In this document: piece after piece, positions 1 to 10,100 of the stretch | Numbering within the stretch: the first letter of the stretch is position 1 | Layout of the letters: every line of letters starts with the position of its first letter | Origin: Amphritea atlantica | GTDB taxonomy: Bacteria > Pseudomonadota > Gammaproteobacteria > Pseudomonadales > Balneatricaceae | Direction: 5' to 3' | Assembly (NCBI RefSeq): GCF_900111095.1 | Contig: NZ_FOGB01000003.1 | Span: 337,710-401,709, forward strand | DNA: 64,000 nucleotides | The notes under the pieces: model-generated | Seen by the model: only the letters and a program-made list of their open reading frames with translations | What the model was told of the DNA's origin: nothing | The model's database searches: none | Made by a program: the position numbers and the translations under genes

Positions 1-4
1 GAAC

Positions 5-39
5 TATAATTGCTTTTCCACTCATGAGACGACCGGTCT
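5..39 (+). promoter_or_regulatory. Promoter -10 and inverted-repeat operator of the TetR/RND operon
   Basis: A perfect TATAAT lies at 5-10; its -35 would be off the left edge. Just downstream is an inverted repeat AGAC-GACCG-GTCT at 27-39, containing the perfect 8-base palindrome GACCGGTC at 31-38. It ends 7 bases before the tetR start. A palindrome between the -10 and the start codon of a TetR gene is the usual place for an autorepressor operator. The GGTCTA half resembles NemR-type boxes, but the left half does not match. The assignment is inference. Confidence 0.55.
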
Positions 40-46
40 AATTAAC

Positions 47-682
47 ATGAACCGCCCGAAGCGCAATGAACACAATAGAGAAAGGATTCTGCAAACAGGC
101 ATGGAGCTATTCAATCGGAAAGGCTATCACGGCACCGGCCTGAAAGAGATTCTCGATACCTGCCAGGTGCCGAAAGGCTCTTTTTATAACTACTTCGAAA
201 GTAAAGAGCAGTTTGCTGTAGAAGTGCTGGAATACAGCCATCAGCTTGAAGATGCAAAATGGGAAAAACGGACCAACGCCATCGAAGGTAATCTTCTTGA
301 GCGATTCCGTCTTGCGATCGACCAGTTCATCGCTGATTATGAGAATGACCCTGATTCGACAGGCTGTTTATTAACCAACCTGATGGGTGAGGTAGGTAAC
401 GCCAGTAACTCATTTCGCGAGATTATCAGTCTGTCCTGTAACCGCGTGATCGACTGCATCGAAGAGAGTTTTAAGGAGGGTCAGTTACAGGGCTGCTTCC
501 GCAATGACCTTTCCGCGAGGGCTCTGGCACAACTGTTCTGGGATAGCTGGCAAGGCGCACTGCTACGCACCAAAGTTGAAGCTTCAACCACCCCTCTGCG
601 AGAAGTGGCCGACGTTATTTATACACTGTATGCACCATTGGAAAATCCTGAGACTAAGGATGGAGATAATAATGAAATTTAA
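47..682 (+). CDS. TetR/AcrR-family transcriptional repressor
   Basis: This 211-residue protein has a TetR helix-turn-helix at about residues 10-56; the stretch KGYHGTGLKEI, then VPKGSFYNYFESKE, is the classic recognition-helix signature. The rest is an all-helical ligand-binding and dimerisation domain. It is the first gene of the efflux operon and overlaps the adaptor start by 11 bases (672-682), so the genes are co-transcribed and probably translationally coupled. By family it should repress its own operon and release DNA when it binds a pump substrate; the ligand cannot be read from sequence. The inverted repeat at 27-39 is the likely operator. No clear Shine-Dalgarno precedes the ATG at 47, but the HTH position fits this start. 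Confidence 0.9.
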   Translation: MNRPKRNEHNRERILQTGMELFNRKGYHGTGLKEILDTCQVPKGSFYNYFESKEQFAVEVLEYSHQLEDAKWEKRTNAIEGNLLERFRLAIDQFIADYENDPDSTGCLLTNLMGEVGNASNSFREIISLSCNRVIDCIEESFKEGQLQGCFRNDLSARALAQLFWDSWQGALLRTKVEASTTPLREVADVIYTLYAPLENPETKDGDNNEI

Positions 683-1733
683 ACAGTTCTTGCCCCCTAC
701 ACTCCTCAGCCTGATATTGACCTGTACACCTGCTGTACATGCTCAGGGACTTCCCGCTGAGGTAATCCACGTACAGAGCAAATCACTCATCCATATGATC
801 GAAGCGGTCGGTGGTCTGAGTGGCAACGAATCAATCATCCTGCGACCAGAACAGAGCGGCAGTGTTGAGAAGGTTCTTTTCACCGAGGGTTCCACCGTTA
901 AGTCGGGTGAGACGCTGATCGTACTTGAGTCATCCCTGTACAAAGCTCAGCTTCAGGAAAGTAAGGCCCGTGTTAATCTGAGCCGTATCGCCTACAACCG
1001 GGCAGCCAGTCTGGTTAAGAAAAAAGTAGGTTCACAACAGGATATGGACTCCTCCCTGGCTCAGCTTCAGGTGGATCAGGCGCAACAACAGGTGGCTCAG
1101 ACTCAGCTGGATAAAATGACTATCAAGGCCCCGTTTGACGGCGTTATCGGACTGCGGAAATTCAGCCCTGGCGATTATGTCACTGTCGGTCAGGATCTGG
1201 TGGAGCTGACCGATATCGCGACCATGAAAGTCGACTTTAAAGTGCCGGAAAATCAGCTGGCCAATATCCACAACGGACAGCAGATTAAGGTTCAGGTCGA
1301 CGCACTGCCGGGTGAAACATTCAATGGCTCCATCTACGCCATCGCCCCCAGCATCGACGAGCGCAGCCACAATATTGCTATCCGCGCCAGAATCGAGAAC
1401 CGTGACAACCTGCTGCGTCCGGGCCTGTTTGCCCGTATTCAGATTATCACCAGCACCAATGAAAACGCGGTGATGGTGCCTGAAGAGGCGATTATCCCTC
1501 AGAACAACAGCTTCTTCGTTATGACTGTCAACGACGGAAAAATAGCGATGTCGCCGGTTAAACTGGGTCTGCGTCGCGAAGGAGAGGTAAATATTCTCGA
1601 GGGTCTTGCAACAGGCCAGGTGATCGTAACGGCCGGGCAGATCAAGCTATTCCCTGGCTCACCTGTCACACCTATTTTTGTTGATGGTACAGAACAACCC
1701 GCGCAGCCTTCGGCTGAACAACCGGGAGCCTGA
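672..1733 (+). CDS. RND efflux periplasmic adaptor (membrane fusion protein)
   Basis: This is a periplasmic adaptor of the AcrA/MexA type, 353 residues, bridging the inner-membrane RND pump and the outer-membrane channel. The start chosen is ATG 672, which gives a clean Sec signal peptide (hydrophobic run PPTLLSLILTCT, cleavage near VHA-QG at about residue 24). The in-frame extension back to 504 lies inside tetR and is unlikely. A biotinyl-lipoyl-like half (about 60-95: SGSVEKVLFTEGSTVKSGE), a coiled-coil hairpin (about 95-150, Gln-rich), a second lipoyl half (KAPFDGVIGLR) and a beta-barrel/membrane-proximal domain follow in the usual order. The RND gene begins 3 bases after its stop. Confidence 0.92.
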   Translation: MKFKQFLPPTLLSLILTCTPAVHAQGLPAEVIHVQSKSLIHMIEAVGGLSGNESIILRPEQSGSVEKVLFTEGSTVKSGETLIVLESSLYKAQLQESKARVNLSRIAYNRAASLVKKKVGSQQDMDSSLAQLQVDQAQQQVAQTQLDKMTIKAPFDGVIGLRKFSPGDYVTVGQDLVELTDIATMKVDFKVPENQLANIHNGQQIKVQVDALPGETFNGSIYAIAPSIDERSHNIAIRARIENRDNLLRPGLFARIQIITSTNENAVMVPEEAIIPQNNSFFVMTVNDGKIAMSPVKLGLRREGEVNILEGLATGQVIVTAGQIKLFPGSPVTPIFVDGTEQPAQPSAEQPGA

Positions 1734-1735
1734 AT

Positions 1736-4700
1736 ATGATCCTTTCTGAAATCAGTATCAAACGACCGGTACTGGCGACTGTTATGAGTCTGCTGATATT
1801 ACTGGTCGGCGCAGTGTCTTACGACCGTCTGACGGTCAGGGAATATCCTAAGATCGATGTGCCGGTGGTCACCGTTGAAACCAACTACCCGGGTGCCAGT
1901 TCGTCGATTATAGAAACGCAGGTAACTCAGATTATTGAGGATTCGCTGTCTGGCATCGAAGGGGTCGATTACATCAGCTCGGTTAGCCGCTCGGGAAAAA
2001 GCCAGATCACGGTTACCTTTAAGCTGACCCGTGACCCTGACGATGCGGCCAGTGATGTCCGTGACCGGGTTGGCCGGGTGCGGGGCGCCCTGCCCGATGA
2101 TGTTGAAGAACCCATCACAGCGAAAACGGAAGCGGACGCGCAACCGGTATTCTGGCTGGCACTCTCCTCCGACAATCACAGTATGATGGAGATCTCACAG
2201 ATTGCCGATAAGATGGTCAAAGACCCGCTGCAAACGGTAGATGGTGTTGCCAACGTTATGCTGTTCGGTGATCGTCGCTTTGCCATGCGCATCTGGCTGG
2301 ACCCTGCTCGAATGGCGGCTTATCAGGTTATTCCACAGGATATTGAGAACGCGTTACGCAGTCAGAACGTAGAGATTCCTGCCGGTCGTATCGAGAGTGA
2401 TCAACGGGAGTTCAGCGTCCTGGCAAAAACTGATCTGAACACCATTGAACAGTTTGAAGATATCATCATCCGCAATGACAACAACTATGCGGTCAGAGTC
2501 CGTGATGTTGCCCGGGTGGAGATCGCCCCGGAAGATGAACGTCGTAAATCCCGCTTCAAAGGCAAGTCCGCCGTCGCCCTCGGGGTGGTTAAGCAGTCAA
2601 CAGCCAACCCGCTGGATGTATCAAACGGTATCCAGGAGCGTCTGCCACAGATTACAGCCGCGCTGCCGGAAGGGGTGAATGTTGAAATAGCCTATGACTC
2701 TTCGATCTTTATCTCTGAGTCGATCAAGTCTGTGTTCAAAACTATTTTTGAAGCCAGCGTACTGGTTATCGCAGTTATCTTTTTCTTCCTGAGAAATCTG
2801 CGGGCGACCCTGATTCCGGTGATAACGATCCCGCTGTCACTGATCGGCAGTTTTGCCCTGATGCTGGCGATGGGCTTCAGTATCAACACCCTGACTCTGC
2901 TGGCGATGGTGCTGGCGATCGGTCTGGTGGTCGATGACGCCATCGTTATGCTGGAAAATATCTACCGCCATGTTGAGGAGGGTTTATCGCCTATCCAGGC
3001 GGCTTTTAAAGGCAGTAAAGAGATCGGCTTTGCGGTTATCGCCACCACCCTGACACTGGTCGCGGTGTTTGCACCGGTAGCCTTTACACCGGGACGAACC
3101 GGCAAACTGTTCACTGAGTTTGCCCTGACGCTGGCTGGCGGCGTGCTGGTGTCCGGCTTTATCGCCCTGTCGCTATCACCGATGATGTGCTCACGCCTGC
3201 TGCATCATGAAAAACGCCACAGTGCGATCTTCAATCTGATTGAAGGCTGGATTCAGGGTCTCACCAACGGCTATCAGTCGCTGCTGAAGAAAGTACTGCG
3301 CTCTCGCCTGTTGGCGGTATTGATTATGGCGGTCAGTCTGGGGGGTGCAGGTCTGCTGTACACTAAGTTACCGCAGGAGCTGGCGCCTGTGGAGGACCGG
3401 GGTACTATTCTGGCGATGTCGATCTCTCCCGATGGCGCATCGGTCGATTATGTCGACCGCTATGCCAAACAGGTTGAGGGGATGATTGCCAAACAACCCA
3501 GCGGCAATCGCTACTTTACCATCGTCGGCTTCCCGACTGAAACCAACTCGATGACCTTCCTTGGCCTGAAGCCCTGGGACGAACGGACACAGAAGCAGCA
3601 GAGTATTGTTGCCGAGCTGACACCCCAACTGTTTGGTGGCGTCACCGGTACCATGTCATTTGCCATGAACCCGCCCTCCCTGGGACAAAGCTTTGTCTCC
3701 CGGCCAGTGGAGTTCATCATCAAGTCGAATACCGATTATGCTGAGCTGAAAACCATTTCTGACCAGCTGATGGCGCGGATATTAAAGAACCCGGGGTTTG
3801 TGCAACCCGATATCGACCTGAAGCTTAATAAACCCGAGCTGTCACTGAATGTGAACCGGGATAAAGCATCGGAGATGGGCCTGGATATCAACCTGATCGG
3901 ACGCAGTATCGAAACCTATATGGCGAGCCGTAATGTCACCCGCTTTAAGAAAGAGGGGGAACAGTACGACGTTATCCTGCAGGTTGAACCCAGCCAGCGC
4001 CGCAGCCCCAGCGACCTGAGCAATCTGTATCTGCGCACCAACGACAACACGATGGTGCAGCTGAGCTCGGTGGTCGACATTAAAGAGAGTGTCGCGCCTA
4101 AGGAACTGAACCACTTCGATAAGATGAAGTCAGTTAAGTTTCAGGCGATTCTGGCACCCGGCTACAGTCTGAAACAGGCGCTGGATTTTCTTGAGCAACA
4201 GATGGCAGAGATCAGCCCGGAAACCCTGTACGACTTTGGCGGACAGTCACGGGAGTTTAAAGAGTCTGGTAGCGGCCTGATGGTCACTGCTATATTAGCG
4301 CTGATCTTCACCTTTCTGGTGCTGGCGGCACAGTTTGAAAGCTTCCGTAATCCGATGATCATTATGCTCTCGGTACCCCCGGCGCTGTTTGGTGGTCTCT
4401 TTGCCCTGTACTTCTCTGGCGGCAGCCTGAGCATCTACAGTCAGATCGGCCTGATCACCCTGATCGGTCTGATCACTAAGCACGGTATTCTTATCGTGGA
4501 GTTTGCCAATCAGCTGCAGGATCAGGGACGTGAGCTACAAGAGGCTATTATTGAATCAGCAACCATGCGTTTGCGCCCTATTCTGATGACTACCGGCGCC
4601 ATGGTGCTGGGTACCGTACCACTGGCAGTCGCCTTTGGAGCCGGTGCCGAGAGCCGGCAGCAGATAGGCTGGGTAATTGTCGGTGGTTTGACCTTTGGTA

Positions 4701-4810
4701 CCCTGTTAACCTTATTTATAGTACCAACGGTTTACAGCTATCTGGGACGGCGTCTGTTCAAAAAAGTAGAGCCGGACTATCAACTAATGGAACAAGGATC
4801 AGAGCAGTGA
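1736..4810 (+). CDS. RND multidrug efflux permease, HAE-1 family
   Basis: This is the inner-membrane proton-driven pump of the AcrB/MexB superfamily, 1024 residues, the expected full length. The first transmembrane helix is at about residues 10-30 (RPVLATVMSLLILLVGAV). Two large periplasmic loops alternate with two blocks of helices. The TM4 proton-relay motif LVVDDAIVMLEN places adjacent aspartates at about residues 400 and 401, matching the essential Asp pair of AcrB. Motifs GRTGKLFTEFALTLAGG and the C-terminal KHGILIVEFANQ and TTGAMVLGTVPLA are also typical. Its stop overlaps the TolC-family start (GTGA, 4807-4810). The N-terminal sequence and compact length resemble the MexF/AcrD-like class seen in marine bacteria. 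The substrate is unknown. Confidence 0.95.
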   Translation: MILSEISIKRPVLATVMSLLILLVGAVSYDRLTVREYPKIDVPVVTVETNYPGASSSIIETQVTQIIEDSLSGIEGVDYISSVSRSGKSQITVTFKLTRDPDDAASDVRDRVGRVRGALPDDVEEPITAKTEADAQPVFWLALSSDNHSMMEISQIADKMVKDPLQTVDGVANVMLFGDRRFAMRIWLDPARMAAYQVIPQDIENALRSQNVEIPAGRIESDQREFSVLAKTDLNTIEQFEDIIIRNDNNYAVRVRDVARVEIAPEDERRKSRFKGKSAVALGVVKQSTANPLDVSNGIQERLPQITAALPEGVNVEIAYDSSIFISESIKSVFKTIFEASVLVIAVIFFFLRNLRATLIPVITIPLSLIGSFALMLAMGFSINTLTLLAMVLAIGLVVDDAIVMLENIYRHVEEGLSPIQAAFKGSKEIGFAVIATTLTLVAVFAPVAFTPGRTGKLFTEFALTLAGGVLVSGFIALSLSPMMCSRLLHHEKRHSAIFNLIEGWIQGLTNGYQSLLKKVLRSRLLAVLIMAVSLGGAGLLYTKLPQELAPVEDRGTILAMSISPDGASVDYVDRYAKQVEGMIAKQPSGNRYFTIVGFPTETNSMTFLGLKPWDERTQKQQSIVAELTPQLFGGVTGTMSFAMNPPSLGQSFVSRPVEFIIKSNTDYAELKTISDQLMARILKNPGFVQPDIDLKLNKPELSLNVNRDKASEMGLDINLIGRSIETYMASRNVTRFKKEGEQYDVILQVEPSQRRSPSDLSNLYLRTNDNTMVQLSSVVDIKESVAPKELNHFDKMKSVKFQAILAPGYSLKQALDFLEQQMAEISPETLYDFGGQSREFKESGSGLMVTAILALIFTFLVLAAQFESFRNPMIIMLSVPPALFGGLFALYFSGGSLSIYSQIGLITLIGLITKHGILIVEFANQLQDQGRELQEAIIESATMRLRPILMTTGAMVLGTVPLAVAFGAGAESRQQIGWVIVGGLTFGTLLTLFIVPTVYSYLGRRLFKKVEPDYQLMEQGSEQ

Positions 4811-6117
4811 AAGCAACTCAACGTACAATACACCGTACTCTGCTGGCGACCGCCATCAGTTGTGCCCTGATTGCTCCCCAGGTAAACGCCGGAGCACTGA
4901 CGGAGATCTATCAGCAGGCCCTCGATCAGGATCCACAACTGAAGGCCGCTGAGGCGGGTGCCAAAGCGGGTGAAGAAGCCCTGCCGCAAGGCCGGGCTGG
5001 ATTGCTGCCAAGCATCTCACTGACCGGCAATACCACCTGGATCGAAGCGGAAAATGCGAATTACAACAATCACGGTTATACCGTCAGCCTGAGTCAGCCA
5101 CTGTTTTCCGCAGCTTCCTGGTTTACCTACAAGCAGGGAGAGGCGCAATCTGAAGCGGCCAGCCTGCAGTTTGATCAGGCCCAGCAAGCTCTGATTCTGC
5201 GGGTCGTGAACAGTTATCTCAGTGTCCTGAGAGCACAGACTGCCCTGGAAACCGCGCAGGCTCAGGAACGGGCGATCAAACGCCGTCTGGACCAGGTTAA
5301 CGCCCAGTTTGAAGTCGGCCTGATCGCCATTACCGACGTTCAGGAAGCTCAGGCAACCTATGACAATGCCAAGGTTGCCAGAATTCTGGCCGAGGGTGAT
5401 CTGGACAACAGTTTCCAGGAACTCGAGCGACTCACAGGTGAGCCTGTCGGCAGCATCGATCCCCTCTCCAAAGAGTACCCGATTGAGAATATCAGCCCAA
5501 TCGATCCTCAGGCCTGGATTGAGAAAGCACAGGCTGGCAACCTGTCACTGAAAGTCGCCCAGGCAAATACTGAAGCTGCACGACGTCAGTCGCAGGCGGC
5601 CTCCAGTGGTCACCTGCCGACCCTGTCGCTGACCGCCAGTTATGATCGGGATAAAGGTAAGCCTACCGGCAATGACAACTGGGAAGACACCAACCAGATC
5701 GGTCTGACGCTATCAGTACCGATCTTCTCCGGTGGTGCCACCAGCTCGAAAAGTCGTCAGGCCGAATACGGCTTTGCACAGGCCCGTTATACACAAGATG
5801 ATACCCTGCGTGCCGTGATTCAGGAGACCCGTAACCTGCTACGCAACCTGCAGACCAATGTCCTCAGTGTAGCGGCCCGCAAACAGAGCATCCTCTCCAG
5901 CGAGACCGCCCTGAAAGCAACGGAAGAGGGCTTTAACGTGGGCACCCGAAATGTTGTCGATGTGTTGCAGGCCGAACAGCAACTCTATTCAGCCAGACGG
6001 GATTATGCCAATGCCCGCTTCGATTACATCCAGAACCTGTTCAGTTTTAAACAGCAGGTGGGCACGCTGAGCCCGGATGATATCCTCGGTCTGGATCAGT
6101 GGATGCTGGCCAACTAA
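4807..6117 (+). CDS. TolC-family outer-membrane efflux channel
   Basis: This 436-residue outer membrane factor begins at a GTG overlapping the stop of the RND gene by 4 bases, so it is translationally coupled. A signal peptide (about 1-28, ending VNA-GA) is followed by two TolC repeats, each with long Gln/Ala-rich helices. The first repeat contains GLLPSISLTGN and the second GHLPTLSLTASYD, the usual tandem arrangement. The C-terminal helix contains VGTRNVVDVLQAEQQLYSARRDYANARFDYI, a strong TolC-family signature. It completes a self-contained tripartite pump, so the system need not borrow the housekeeping TolC. A second TolC-family gene at 52915-54267 serves the type I adhesin exporter. Confidence 0.94.
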   Translation: MKATQRTIHRTLLATAISCALIAPQVNAGALTEIYQQALDQDPQLKAAEAGAKAGEEALPQGRAGLLPSISLTGNTTWIEAENANYNNHGYTVSLSQPLFSAASWFTYKQGEAQSEAASLQFDQAQQALILRVVNSYLSVLRAQTALETAQAQERAIKRRLDQVNAQFEVGLIAITDVQEAQATYDNAKVARILAEGDLDNSFQELERLTGEPVGSIDPLSKEYPIENISPIDPQAWIEKAQAGNLSLKVAQANTEAARRQSQAASSGHLPTLSLTASYDRDKGKPTGNDNWEDTNQIGLTLSVPIFSGGATSSKSRQAEYGFAQARYTQDDTLRAVIQETRNLLRNLQTNVLSVAARKQSILSSETALKATEEGFNVGTRNVVDVLQAEQQLYSARRDYANARFDYIQNLFSFKQQVGTLSPDDILGLDQWMLAN

Positions 6118-6170
6118 AGCGAAATAAGAGCAGACATCTGAGGGAACACTCTTATTCCTGAATGCAAAGC

Positions 6171-6203
6171 AAAAAAGGCTGATCTATCACATCAGCCTTT
6201 TTT
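6171..6203. terminator. Bidirectional rho-independent terminator
   Basis: A-tract plus GGCTGAT (6171-6183), a 7-base loop, and ATCAGCC followed by six T (6191-6203) form a perfect stem with a U-tract on either strand. It sits between the convergent ends of the RND operon (stop 6117) and the periplasmic binding protein gene (stop 6234), and can serve both. Confidence 0.92.
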
Positions 6204-6233
6204 ATTGCTGTATAGCGACAAACAGAGAGACTC

Positions 6234-7043
6234 TCAGTCAGTAACCACGATCTCACTTAACCCATTTCTTACTGCCGACTGATACAGCTTGTTGCTCTTT
6301 TTCATCGCCTTAAGAAAATCATCGACCTCTTTTAACCAATCGATCTCCCCTTTCGGCACGGCATAAGCATAATAGGTTTTTGCCAGTGGTTTTTTCGGCG
6401 CCATCAGCACCGCCCACTGCGTCAGTGCAGCCATCCGCTTGCCATAAGGGTAATCGGTCATAAACACATCGGCTCTGCCGCTCAGAACCTCCTGTTCACG
6501 GGCTTTAAAACTATCCACAACGGAGACACTGGCATACTTAAAAGTCTGTTTCACTACCGGTTCCATATAGGTGCCTTTCTGCACCACGACCACCACACCG
6601 GTCCTGTCAATATCCTCCCAGCGGCTGATTCCGGTATTATCCTTGGTGCCGACGGCATAGATTCCACTGGCCAGATAGGGTTGTGAAAACTCCATAAAGG
6701 GCTTGCGACTGTCTCTGATACCCACACCATGCATCGCGATGTCACAGGCGTCATTTTTCAGATTACTCACCAGCTTAGAAAAAGAACTTTCTACAAACTG
6801 TAACCCGACCCCCATGGAGTCGGCCAGTTCATGGGCCATATCGATGTCGATCCCTTCCAACTGCCCGGTGCGGGGGTTGCGATAGCTGATGGCAAAGTAA
6901 TCAGGCCAGATACAGACCCGGATCTGGCCTGCCTGGATAATTTTTTCAGAACGTTCACTGGCACTGGCACTGGCACTGTTAATTGAGATCGTCAGCAGCG
7001 ATAATGCGATAAAGAGCATGATTTTAGAGTTAAACGGCATCAT
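6234..7043 (-). CDS. Periplasmic solute-binding protein, family 3 (amino-acid type), orphan
   Basis: This 269-residue exported protein has the SBP_bac_3 fold. A signal peptide of about 28 residues is followed by KIIQAGQIRVCIWPDYFAISYR, GIDIDMAHELADSMGV, and the lobe-2 motifs that fit family 3. Residues such as DACDIAMHGVGIRDSR correspond to the ligand-pocket region (D-x-x-x-x-x-T/S-x-R) of amino-acid binders. No ABC permease or ATPase lies nearby, so it may feed a distant transporter or act as a sensory binding protein. The divergent GGDEF-EAL gene, 117 bases away, is a possible partner. The signal peptide C-region is built from a hexamer repeat (CACTGG-type, about 6957-6977) encoding Ser-Ala-Ser-Ala-Ser-Ala. 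GGAG lies 6 bases before ATG 7043. Confidence 0.85.
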   Translation of the reverse strand: MMPFNSKIMLFIALSLLTISINSASASASERSEKIIQAGQIRVCIWPDYFAISYRNPRTGQLEGIDIDMAHELADSMGVGLQFVESSFSKLVSNLKNDACDIAMHGVGIRDSRKPFMEFSQPYLASGIYAVGTKDNTGISRWEDIDRTGVVVVVQKGTYMEPVVKQTFKYASVSVVDSFKAREQEVLSGRADVFMTDYPYGKRMAALTQWAVLMAPKKPLAKTYYAYAVPKGEIDWLKEVDDFLKAMKKSNKLYQSAVRNGLSEIVVTD

Positions 7044-7160
7044 TCTTATCTCCGGGTTTGCTGTCAGGGGTCAATTAAGTTCTATGTTCTGATTCATTTC
7101 AAGCCTGCAACTGATATATGATCGTTTTTCTTCCGCTTCTTTGATGCGAGTTGTAATTTT

Positions 7161-10100
7161 ATGCGTAGTACTAATCAAAAGAAGCCTCCCTCTTTCGCCA
7201 GATGGGTCTATGGGGGGGTGTTAGCCACCACCCTGCTGTTTATTGTTGTTCTCTGGTTTAGCTTTATGCAGAGTATTCAGGAACGCACTGAACGCTCTGC
7301 TCTCTATGCGCGAATGATTGAGGGCACCGTTACCCGAACCCTGGAGGGACTCGAGGTCAGCCTGGTGTCACTGTCCGATGATCTGCTGGATGGCGATCTG
7401 GGAAAGGGACATACAGCAAGAATCCGTGACAGAGCACTAAAAATCCTGAAGTTTGCCCCTCAGCTTAGACAGATTGTGGTGATTAAGGGGCGCGACACCC
7501 TGATAGACACTCAGACGACCTCGCCAAAAAATATTAATCTGAACATTTTAGGGCTGGATCAATCCGCCCGCAGCACCTACTCATTAGGGTTAATCATAGG
7601 CAACACCCTTAAAGGTCGCTTTCTTCCAGCACAAGGCACCTTCCCTGATGAGGCCAGTTTGCGGGAACTTATCCCCATCGCCATTGAAACCGACTCCCGG
7701 CAGGGAGAAAGGCTACTCATTATTGCGACCTTTAATCCCAGCTACCTTACCCGTTATATCAGCGACCTCGATCTGGAAAAAAGCGACAGCGTATACCTGA
7801 CGGATCTCGAGGGTAACACCCTGTTACAGAAAGGATTATACGGGCCAAACCGCTCCTATGTTATTCAGCATCTGAAAGCCATTTTATCGGAAGGAGCTGA
7901 TGAACACTGGGTCAATAACACTTTCGGGACTCTCCCCCTCAACACCACTGCGATCCGCTTACTGACCAAGTACCCTCTCGCGGTTGCCATCGTGGTTAAC
8001 CATCAGGGCTCTTTTTTCCTCTGGTTGCAACAGAAACTGAGTCTGCTGCTGATCCTGCTCATATCAAACATTATCCTGATTGTGGGGGCAGTGTTTGTGG
8101 TTCGCAATGGCCACAGAGCGATGGAGATGAAAGCAGAGGTCGCACTGCTCTCCGAGGTGGTTGAACACAGCCCCACCGTTATCGTTATAACCGATCCGGA
8201 CGGCACAATCGAATACGTTAACGGATGCTTTGAAAAGATCACCGGTTACCGCAAAGATGAGGTTATCGGACGCAACCCACGGATTCTCAAATCCGGAGAG
8301 ACCTCTGATACTGAATACACAAAAATGTGGCAAACACTGTCAGAGGGGGGAACCTGGCAGGGTGAATTTCATAATAAGCACAAAGATGGCAGCTTATACT
8401 GGGAGCGTTCCTCCATCGGCCCGCTCATCAATGAAGAGGGAGAGATCACCCATTATATTGCCCTGAAGCAACCGATCACCGAAGAGAAGAAAGCACAGGA
8501 AAAACTCAGGCTGGCTTCTGCTGTATTCAGTGTTGCAGCAGAAGCAATAATGGTGACAGATCAGCACAACCGTATTCAGATGGTTAATGAGTCCTTCGAG
8601 CAGATCACCGGATACAGTGAATCAGAAGTCCGGGGTAAAACCCCCTCGATTCTGAAATCAGGCTTACATCCCAGCAGTTTTTATCAGGAGATGAACCATC
8701 AGTTGGAAGCGACTCATGCCTGGGAGGGAGAGATCTGGAACAAGCGAAAGAACGGAGAGGTCTATCCCCAATGGCTGACGATATCCTGCCGTTTTAACCC
8801 CGCCGGCGAACATGAGGGCTATGTTGCACTGTTCAGTGATATCACCCAGCGAAAGCAGGATGAAGCGATCATTATCCAACAGGCGAATTACGACACACTG
8901 ACCGGCCTGTGCAACCGCCATCTGTTTGAAGACCGCTTAAAACAGGCACTCGCGCTGTCCGACCGCAGCCAGACAAAAACCGCCCTGCTCTATATAGACC
9001 TTGACCGCTTTAAGTACGTCAACGATACATTTGGTCATTCTGCAGGGGACCTGTTACTGAAACAGGTTGCCGGACGGTTAACGTCCTGCATTCGCAGAAC
9101 CGATACGGTCGCGCGTCTGGGGGGAGACGAGTTCGCGGTGGTGATTACCGAATTAACCCGCATCGCATCCATCGAAGAGATTGCCCAGAAAATCCTGCAC
9201 AGCCTTGTACAAACTTATCAGCTTGAAAACAATGAGGCCTATATCTCCTGCAGTATCGGTATCGCAATCTATCCCGATAATGCTGCAACCCCGGAACGCC
9301 TTCTGCTGAATGCCGATAACGCTATGTATAAGGCAAAACAAAGAGGTCGCAACACCCGGGAATATTTTAACCAGCAGTTGAACGAAGACTCACTGCGCCG
9401 AAGCCAACTTGAGCAGGATCTGTTTAAAGCGCTGGAAAGAGATGAGTTCTACCTTCTATACCAACCCATATGGTCCATCGATGGCGATCGCATTGAATCG
9501 GTAGAAGCGCTGATCCGCTGGCAACACCCTGAGCGGGGCACGGTTTCTCCCCATGAGTTTATTGCCATCGCTGAGGAATCAGTTCTGATTCACGCGATTG
9601 GCAAATGGGTGATCCATGAAGCTTGTCAGTTTGCCCGTGAGCTTTCGGATAGTTGTAAACATGCGCCCAAAGTGAGTATCAATATCTCCAGCTCGCAGTT
9701 TCTCAGAGGGGATGTGGAGGAACAGCTGACACAGGAAATAACAGCCCTGAAACTCAAGGGTTCCGACCTGATCATTGAAATTACTGAAAGCATTCTGTTA
9801 CTTGAAGAACAAAAGATCTATCAGCAACTGGAATCCATGGTTTCGATGGGGGTTGATATCGCCGTCGATGATTTTGGTACCGGCTATTCATCGCTCAGCT
9901 ATCTGAAAAAATATCCGGTTCAGCGACTCAAAATTGATAAGTCATTTATTGATGACCTTGAGTCTAATCAGGACACTCAGTCACTGGTCTCAGGCATGAT
10001 CTCCCTGGCCAGTTCCCTGTCCCTGAAAACAGTCGTTGAAGGGGTGGAAACACAGAGTCAGCTGGATCTGCTAAAGCAGTTTGGTTCACCCATGATCCAG

